A DNA stretch of 64,000 bases, from NCBI GenBank assembly GCA_028753945.1, contig JAPNXP010000006.1, positions 310,001 through 374,000 on the forward strand, in the 5' to 3' direction. Of this stretch, positions 57,301 to 64,000 are shown one piece after another; positions within the stretch are counted from its first letter, which is position 1; the number at the start of each line of letters is the position of its first letter. The notes beneath the pieces are model-generated. The model was not told the origin of the DNA, did no database searches, and saw only the letters and a list, made by a program, of their open reading frames with translations. The DNA comes from Hexactinellida sp. DTS-2022 (taxonomy: Eukaryota; Porifera; Hexactinellida). The translations under genes were made by a program, and so were the position numbers.

Positions 57301-60300
57301 GTATATCTATTATACACACAATATTGCACTCTTGACCTGACTATACATACACTAGTGCAACAAACCAATATTTCCCTAGGCACTCACTAGTCATCTTGAA
57401 GATGAAATGAATCCTCTTATTGACGTTGATACATTCGTATTAATAGCTTGTCTCATTTATCCTGGCGAGCTATTCCCATCCCATATACCCATTGCCGATA
57501 AAATGAAATCGAGTAAGCATGTAAGTGCATTAATGCATATAGCGACTAACTGTGCTAAATCTAACGAGGCGTTATGTCTGCTCACATTACGGACTTTGAG
57601 AGAGTATATTGAGACTCCGTATTTGGGAGAGACTGACTGTCAATCTGAAGAGGACAGGACTAGAAAGGTGAGACTATAATAACACACCTGTATAGTGTTC
57701 CCAACCTGGGTCCACAAGATGTATTACGGTCAACGATCAACCACCATAAGATAGTGCCTTCAAAGGAACATGCTGTCGACACAGCTGTAATTTTAGATTT
57801 TTTGGGCTATTATTTGAGTTGAGCTACTAATTCTATTTTAGGAAATACGTGGTAAGCTCCCTCTAAAACGAATAAAATACAGTCGACCCCGCTTAATAGA
57901 GCCACCGGTTAATAGATTTCTCCTCTTAATCGGGTCGAAGTAACCTGGTCCCGAGGTGACTCTATTAAGCGGAGTCGATTGTATTTTATTCGTTATAGAG
58001 GGAGCTTACTACGTATTTCCTAAAATAGAATTAGTAGCCAACTCAAATAATAGCTCGAAAAATCTAAAATTACAGCTGTGCCGACAGCATGTTCCTTTGA
58101 ACTTTGAAGGCACTATCTTTGGTGGGTGGTCGTTTGGTAGTGCCTCCAAAAAATAGTTATATTCTACTAAAACTTGAATTTCTCTGAAATGAAGTTAGCA
58201 AAAAGGAAACTTCCAACACACTAAGGGTCTTTCCGTCCAACACCTTTATAGTGACGATGACATTACAAAAAATCTAAAATTACAGCTGTGCCGACTGCAT
58301 GTTCCTTTGGAGGCACTATTTTTTGGTTGTTGATCGTTTGGTAGTGCCTCCAAAAGATAGTTATATCCGTTATTTAGTTGTACCTGGAGTTATATATATA
58401 GTTATAAGCGGGTATTTAGTTATCAGTAGATGTCGGATATAAGCACACCGGTTCTAAGAACATATCGGTTATAAGAACACAATGTTGGGAAAAGATTGCC
58501 AAATACCCTGTATAATTTATGTCGGTTATAAGAACATGCCGGTTATAAGCACATTAAGTGCAGTTCTCGACGATGTTCTTATAACCGGCATCCACTGTAT
58601 CGGGTATTTAGTTATACCTGGAGTTACCTTACATTCCTAGGAGAAGCAGTGTAGCCTAGCAAGAGAACAGTGCATGATATATTTCCGCAACAGACCGTCC
58701 ATAGACCGGAGGGCTAGTCAGTCCTTCCAAGAGGAAGAGTCCACTCCGATACAACGACTATTCGACTACCATTACACTGTAGAGATGGATGATCCGATAA
58801 AGCGATTGATGATCGTAGAGCGACAGTGTGATTTAGATAGCAAGCTTATATCACAGTTGGTTATTAATCTTGTGAAGAACTCGTTTAAGAAGGAAACTAC
58901 ACAGTTGTCGCTGTTCTATGAGTGTTTGCGGTTAGGTATTGCCTTGTTAAACGGAGGGAATAAAACAGTGCAGGTGAGAAAACTATATTTATTTATTTAT
59001 TTGTATAGTATAACTCGGTTATAACTTAACTGGGTTTAATAGTATAGTAGTAATTTGTTAAACAAGTTTATAAAGCAGTATGTATTTCTATGTAAAGTAA
59101 ACTCGGTTAGTAAGTACTTATTCCATTCCCGAGGGGGTACGTTATAACCGAGTTATACTATACAAACAACAACAACAACAACAACAACAACATTTGTAAA
59201 TGCGCCGTACAAACGTTACTTAACATAAAATTCCTGAAAAATTAGACACCCCCTCCCTATATCACCCTTTTTTGACAAATTTGTAAAAAACTAATGTCTG
59301 TCACACATTGGTTAATCCCCCACCCTTGGAAGCGTTACGTAACTTTTGAACGGCCCAAAATACAAACAACAATAACAACAACAATTTAACCAATTAAAAA
59401 CTCCTTAATTATTCCAGAAAAGTCTCTTCACATATTTCCAAACGGAGAAGTCTAATCAGGAATTCTTCACGGCTATCAAGAAGTGCACTGACAGAGCTCA
59501 GATAGAAATTAAGAACTCTACAACGCAATCTGGTCAGCACGAGCCTGCCTACCGACCGAAGAGTGTGGTTGGAATGTCAGATCTAACTTTACAGACTATC
59601 AACCCGGGACTAACTGAACTCCGGTGCATGAAAACTGTTCTCAGATATCTACAGCTACTATGTGAGCATACGTATAACTTGTATAGTTTATAGGAGATAG
59701 ATATAGTAATATATACATAGAACCTCGATAATGGGAACACGAATATGTAACCCTCGGTTAAGGGTTACATATTTAATTCCCTAGCCTATACAGTAGACCT
59801 TCGTTAGGATTCGAAATTCATTATATCTCCACTATAATATTGTACGCATTTTGCTTACAATATTTAGCACATTATACTACAGTAGACCTTCGTTAAGATT
59901 CGAAATTCATTATATCTCCACTATAATATTGTACGCATTTTGCGTACAATATTTAGCACATTATATACAGTAGACCTTCGTTATGATTCGAGATTCATTA
60001 TGTCTCCACTATAATATTGTACGCATTTTGCGTACAATATATAGCACATTATACTACAGTAGACCTTCGTTATGATTCGAAATTCATTATGTCTCCACTA
60101 TAATATTGTACCCATTTTGCGTACAATATATATCACATTATATACAGTAGACCTTCGTTATGATTCGAGATTCATTATGTCTCCACTATAATATTGTACG
60201 CATTTTGCGTACAATATATAGCACATTATACTACAGTAGACCTTCGTTATGATTCGAAATTCATTATATCTCCACTATAATATTGTACGCATTTTGCGTA

Positions 60301-63300
60301 CAATATTTAGCACATTATACTACAGTAGACCTTCGTTATGATTCGAGATTCATTATGTCTCCACTATTATATTGTACGCATTTTGCGTACAATATATAGC
60401 ACATTATACTACAGTAGACCTTCGTTATGATTCGAAATTCATTATATCACCACTATAATATTGTACGCATTTTGCGTACAATATATATCACATTATATAC
60501 AGTAGACCTTCGTTATGATTCGAAATTCATTATATCACCACTATAATATTGTACGCATTTTGCGTACAATATTTAGCACATTATATACAGTAGACCTTCG
60601 TTATGATTCGAAATTCATTATATCACCACTATAATATTGTACGCATTTTGCGGACAATAATAGCACATTATATACAGTAGACCTTCGTTATGATTCGAAA
60701 TTCATTATATCTCCACTATAATATTGTACGCATTTTGCGTACAATATATAGCACATTATACTACAGTAGACCTTCGTTATGATTCGAAATTCATTATATC
60801 TCCACTATAATATTGTACGCATTTTGCGTACAATATTTAGCACATTATACTACAGTAGACCTTCGTTATGATTCGAAATTCATTATATCTCCACTATAAT
60901 ATTGTACGCATTTTGCGTACAATATTTAGCACATTATATACAGTAGACCTTCGTTATGATTCGAAATTCATTATATCACCACTATAATATTGTACGCATT
61001 TTGCGTACAATATTTAGCACATTATACTACAGTAGACCTTCGTTATGATTCGAAATTCATTATTTCTCCACTATAATATTGTACGCATTTTGCGTACAAT
61101 ATTTAGCACATTATACTACAGTAGACCTTCGTTATGATTCGAAATTCATTATATCTCCACTATAATATTGTACGCATTTTGCGTACAATATTTAGCACAT
61201 TATACTATAGTAGACCTTCGTTATGATTCGAAATTCATTATATCTCCACTATAATATTGCACGCATTTTGCGTACAATATTTAGCACATTATACTACAGT
61301 AGACCTTCGTTATGATTCGAAATTCATTATGTCTCCACTATAATATTGTACGCATTTTGCTTACAATATTTAGCACATTATACTACAGTAGACCTTCGTT
61401 ATGATTCGAAATTCATTATATCTCCACTATAATATTGCACGCATTTTGCGTACAATATTTAGCACATTATACTATAGTAGACCTTCGTTATGATTCGAAA
61501 TTCATTATATCTCCACTATAATATTGCACGCATTTTGCGTACAATATTTAGCACATTATACTACAGTAGACCTTCGTTATGATTCGAAATTCATTATGTC
61601 TCCACTATAATATTGTACGCATTTTGCGTACAATATTTAGCACATTATACTACAGTAGACCTTCGTTATGATTCGAAATTCATTATATCTCCACTATAAT
61701 ATTGTACGCATTTTGCGTACAATATTTAGCACATTATATACAGTAGACCTTCGTTATGATTCGAAATTCATTATATCACCACTATAATATTGTACGCATT
61801 TTGCGTACAATATTTAGCACATTATACTACAGTAGACCTTCGTTATGATTCGATATTCATTATGTCTCCACTATTATATTGTACGCATTTTGCTTACAAT
61901 ATTTAGCACATTATACTACAGTAGACCTTCGTTATGATTCGAAATTCATTATGTCTCCACTATAATATTGTACGCATTTTGCGTACAATATTTAGCACAT
62001 TATACTACAGTAGACCTTCGTTAGGATTCGAAATTCATTATGTCTCCACTATTATATTGTACGCATTTTGCTTACAATATTTAGCACATTATACTACAGT
62101 AGACCTTCGTTATGATTCGAAATTCATTATGTCTCCACTATAATATTGTACGCATTTTGCGTACAATATTTAGCACATTATACTACAGTAGACCTTCGTT
62201 AGGATTCGAAATTCATTATGTCTCCACTATTATATTGTACGCATTTTGCTTACAATATTTAGCACATTATACTACAGTAGACCTTCGTTATGATTCGAAA
62301 TTCATTATGTCTCCACTATAATATTGTACGCATTTTGCGTACAATATTTAGCACATTATACTACAGTAGACCTTCGTTATGATTCGAAATTCATTATGTC
62401 TCCACTATAATATTGTACGCATTTTGCGTACAATATTTAGCACATTATACTACAGTAGCAGGGTTGCCGTGGGAGGGGAATTTTCATTCCCATCCCATTC
62501 CCACAGGATTTCTGTGGGAATTCCCATAGGATTCCCACAAGTGGGAAATCCCATAGCATTTACAATTTTACACAGGATTCCTACGTATGGGAATTCGCCT
62601 ATATAGTGTTCATGAATCATTATGGTTTGTCTACAACCATAATGTACACTATGCTTTATTGTAATATGATGATCTATATGAATGTGTAGAAATTCTATTG
62701 ATAATCCTATGGGAATTCCCATAGGATTCGCACAGGATTCCCACATGTGGGAATTCCCATAGGCTAAAAAAAATTCCCATTCCCATCCCATATGGGAATT
62801 CTGTGGGAATTCCCACAGGATTCCCATACCCACGGCAACCCTGCTATACATTATATAGAACCTCGTTAGTACGACGGTTAATACGAATCCCGGTTAACAC
62901 GTACACTATTTCAATCCCCTTCAAAGCCTTTTTAATACAGATAACACCGGTTAATACAACTTCTGGATAAGGAGTACACATTTTTATGCTCCCCTGGTGT
63001 TCCTACTAACGAAGTTCTACTGTATTATACGTTATACAGTGGATGCCAGTTATAAGAACAGTGTTCTTATAACCGACATATTCTTATAACCGGCATCTAC
63101 TATACATTAACTAAATAATCACGTATTATACAACATATTATACAATTATACAAGCACTTAGTTCACTGTACTATACACTACACCTTACCTAAACACGCAT
63201 AATACACTTAGGTGAGCATGGTTAATACTAACTCCGGATAAATCGCGATCGAACAAATGTTTTCCGTCCGTTGGTGTTCCTACATAACGAAGTTCTACTG

Positions 63301-64000
63301 TATTATACTGTACTATACATTATACACTATAGTATACATTATACATGAACTAACACGCATAATGCACTTAGGTGAGAACCACGACATGCACATGCAGAAG
63401 CTCCTGCGTGTCCAGAAGCCTAACATGGTTAAAGAAACCATTCAGTTCTTAGAGGCTATTTGTGGAGGCACCACTGCAGGCCTAGGATTGGTGTCCGCTT
63501 ATATCAACAGAGATAACGAGGAGCTGTTGATACAGTGTCTCGGCACTCTAACAGAGTACTGTCAGGGGCCCTGTAACGAGAACCAGGTTAGTGTCAGTTC
63601 CAATTGGAACTGTGGTGTAATACTAGGATTTATAACTGTTGTACGTTGGTATTGTATTGTATTAAGACACTATAATATAAAAGGACTTACTTATATATAT
63701 CCTCTAATAGAGAAATAATAATTCCTCTTATAGAAAAATGATAGTTCCTATAATAGCAAGTTCGCCTATTAGCAAGCAAATTTCATGTATTATGCGAACA
63801 ATGTATCTACTTTAGATCCAACACCAATTAGATTCGAGTCTACTGTGTATAATATGTGTGTATTATTAGGATTGCCTTTATAGAACAACTTCACTTATCA
63901 ACTAATGGGTATTCTTTGTGTATAATAGTGTCTAATTAATAGTGTATAATGTGTGTATAATATTTAGGATTGCTTGGCTTCCCCAGACACCTTGGCTATC
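37120..64000 (+). CDS. ITPR: Inositol 1,4,5-trisphosphate receptor, first 36 exons (3' end beyond window)
   Basis: IP3-gated calcium channel of the ER. Exons: 37120-37226, 37598-37668, 37897-38018, 38457-38543, 38604-38708, 39009-39062, 39120-39218, 39690-39791, 40183-40374, 40669-40863, 41248-41481, 42122-42329, 43264-43358, 43746-43901, 44387-44691, 45514-45756, 48068-48229, 48509-48689, 49055-49213, 49779-49978, 50547-50733, 51484-51684, 52090-52218, 52578-52703, 53325-53528, 54002-54247, 54678-54794, 55120-55254, 55647-55844, 56278-56391, 56949-56993, 57380-57667, 58641-58973, 59418-59661, 63372-63586, 63968->64000. All phases agree, about 1964 codons. Order: N-terminal suppressor domain (1-~225), MIR beta-trefoil and alpha arms of the IP3-binding core (~245-610), then helical modulatory repeats up to [12 protein letters not shown] and [13 protein letters not shown]3 contacts retained: R254, K262, R293, R297, K547, R550, Y605-R606-K607. 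The channel pore is not in the window. Exon 19 uses a weak donor (gttata). Confidence 0.96.
39236..39640 (+). repeat. Tandem repeat, about 112-bp unit, in ITPR intron 7
   Basis: Three long copies plus partial ones of GTTAGATTGTTTGATTTTTT followed by TTTG repeats and GTCTGTTTTTAGGTAGGTAG. Each unit contains a consensus-like acceptor directly followed by a donor-like GTAGGT. Confidence 0.8.
40870..41240 (+). repeat. GTT then TTTG microsatellite in ITPR intron 10
   Basis: Begins with (GTT)n seven bases after the exon 10 donor and continues as TTTG words to the exon 11 acceptor, so nearly the whole intron is simple sequence. Confidence 0.9.
42930..43245 (+). repeat. Tandem repeat, about 43-bp unit, in ITPR intron 12
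   Basis: Seven or so copies of a unit with ATCAAATATATTTATACTTC and ACTAGTGTGTCTATTTTC. The array ends about 20 bp before the exon 13 acceptor, so the last unit runs into the polypyrimidine region. Confidence 0.85.
45934..47163 (-). CDS. Intronless coiled-coil/NHL-repeat protein, copy 3 (in ITPR intron 16)
   Basis: Single-exon 409-residue gene, antisense within the IP3 receptor gene. It has the same architecture as the two other copies: coiled coil about 15-115, a linker with WQCDTRDLE (others GTCGHLE), and NHL repeats about 140-405 ([42 protein letters not shown]). By eye it is far more diverged from copies 1 and 2 than they are from each other, and its 5' flank is unrelated. A CTATAAATA word lies about 65-70 nt upstream. 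No RING or B-box. Function unknown. Confidence 0.9.
   Translation of the reverse strand: MAARYPIPPPAADPVETRINRAIDGLIALLNLRRAQLLTQVRDAREEKRAAEVARQEMDTQLTTARTHLLTDLKENPLKSVRDKTVSEIDQKLRELRTNIPVQTEFKWQCDTRDLEVSISRLGKIALVPVGLPNYATFHLPTVATGKQGLAPGELCVPCGVAINEATNQIFVVNRYNHRVEILSETGEYLNWLGYGQLNYPWGIAIHGNSLYVSSDWRHTISKYSLTDFSFVKQIGKMGSNNGEFQFPRQLTTDPNGQVFIADCDNHRICVFDTDLNHVRDITHQAILRPYDVKISHDRVYVLCPNKNQCMLVLSLEGDLLHSLISRGREMDVLGPWFFCLDTNNNIVISDLGTNSIRVFSPAGNLLHTIGREGHEQGMFYQPQGIAIDTNGRLVCVSQNKNFGLQIFS
47224..47234 (-). promoter_or_regulatory. TATA-like box of NHL copy 3
   Basis: The minus strand reads CTATAAATACA about 65-70 nt upstream of the ATG at 47163. Position and sequence fit a core promoter for this nested gene. 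Confidence 0.5.
51290..51420. repeat. Perfect 31-bp inverted repeat with nested copies
   Basis: Arms 51290-51320 and 51390-51420 are exact reverse complements, built from AGGCGAAATTGAG and AGGCGAGATTGAG blocks. The loop holds further copies in both orientations. It lies in ITPR intron 21, about 60 bp before the exon 22 acceptor. No similar sequence elsewhere in the window. Confidence 0.9.
54255..54362 (+). repeat. Long (GTT)n tract after ITPR exon 26
   Basis: About 21 uninterrupted GTT units begin 12 bases after the donor (gtaagtgct). It is the longest GTT run in the window. Confidence 0.9.
56600..56935. repeat. CAAA microsatellite in ITPR intron 30
   Basis: AAAC runs on the plus strand, i.e. 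opposite in orientation to most simple repeats in this gene, ending 14 bases before the exon 31 acceptor. Confidence 0.85.
59206..59358. mobile_element. Family 14 element (GTTACGTAACTTTTGAACGG)
   Basis: Carries GACACCCCCTCCC inside and GTTACGTAACTTTTGAACGG at one end. A relative lies at about 28440-28590 in the TEX264-PDAP1 spacer. Both lie on the sense strand of flanking plus genes. Confidence 0.55.
59791..62455. repeat. Satellite array, about 30 copies of an 88-89 bp unit, in ITPR intron 34
   Basis: Head-to-tail repeats beginning CAGTAGACCTTCGTTATGA. Each unit has an internal dyad TTGTACGCA-TTT-TGCGTACAA. Consecutive starts are 59791, 59880 and 59968. Variants (TATATCTCC, TATGTCTCC, GCTTACAAT, GCACGCATT) recur in pairs, giving a 178-bp higher-order period near 61850-62340. 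The left edge abuts the fragment CCCTAGCCTATA of a family 2 MITE. Confidence 0.95.
62458..62844. mobile_element. 387-bp MITE with GCAGGGTTGCCGTGGG ends
   Basis: Terminal inverted repeats GCAGGGTTGCCGTGGG / CCCACGGCAACCCTGC with TA on both sides (62456-62457 and 62845-62846), interior rich in GGGAATTCCCA words and a hairpin near 62615-62645. It interrupts the last satellite unit right after CAGTA. It is the only copy of this family in the window. Confidence 0.85.

Noticed and set aside
61934-62321. Repeated 69-residue frames in the satellite
   Set aside because: Identical frames spaced 178 bp apart are produced by the repeat unit; no start context or protein similarity.
59791-62455. CRISPR-like array
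   Set aside because: Units are contiguous near-identical 89-bp repeats without unique spacers, in a spliced animal gene; this is a satellite.
62450-62851. 133-residue minus frame rich in Gly, Ile and Pro
   Set aside because: It spans the 387-bp MITE and reads its GGGAATTCCCA repeats; not a transposase.

Overview
This is a metazoan nuclear genomic window: AT-rich, intron-dense, and packed with short palindromic transposable elements (MITEs). I could assemble every gene as a multi-exon model with GT-AG splice sites and consistent reading phase. The gene set is animal: cytosolic isoleucyl-tRNA synthetase, a GABA-B-like class C receptor, a TEX264-like protein, PDAP1 and an IP3 receptor. The intronless coiled-coil/NHL-repeat genes and the GABA-B-like receptor fit a sponge (Porifera, perhaps a demosponge) best. 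That assignment is inference and another early-branching animal is possible.

Layout. 1-1649: upstream DNA with MITEs. 1650-25976 (+): IARS1, 24 exons, about 1511 residues, carrying roughly 240 extra residues before its C-terminal repeats. Inside IARS1 intron 10, on the opposite strand, lies a complete GABA-B-like receptor gene (8464-15141, -). Inside IARS1 intron 13, also antisense, lies an intronless NHL-repeat gene (17784-19016, -). 26516-28071 (-): a short TEX264-like gene, convergent with IARS1 and head-to-head with PDAP1. 28869-35329 (+): PDAP1, 6 exons, with a second, nearly identical intronless NHL gene in its intron 3 (31052-32272, +). 37120 to the window end (+): the first 36 exons (about 1964 codons) of an IP3 receptor gene, with a third, diverged NHL gene antisense in intron 16 (45934-47163, -). 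The IP3 receptor channel domain lies beyond the window.

Most remaining DNA is intron. It holds at least ten MITE families; most start with CAGT, have TA target duplications and resemble pogo/Tigger derivatives. It also holds TTTG/TTTA and GTT microsatellites and a 2.7-kb array of an 89-bp satellite (59791-62455).

The genes are not an operon-like unit. IARS1 (translation), PDAP1 (phosphoprotein), TEX264-like (ER membrane) and the IP3 receptor (ER calcium release) are housekeeping or signalling genes whose long introns host four other genes. The most unusual points are the three intronless NHL genes in introns of three unrelated hosts, the IARS1 insertion, CENP-B-box-like words in the MITEs, and the satellite array.
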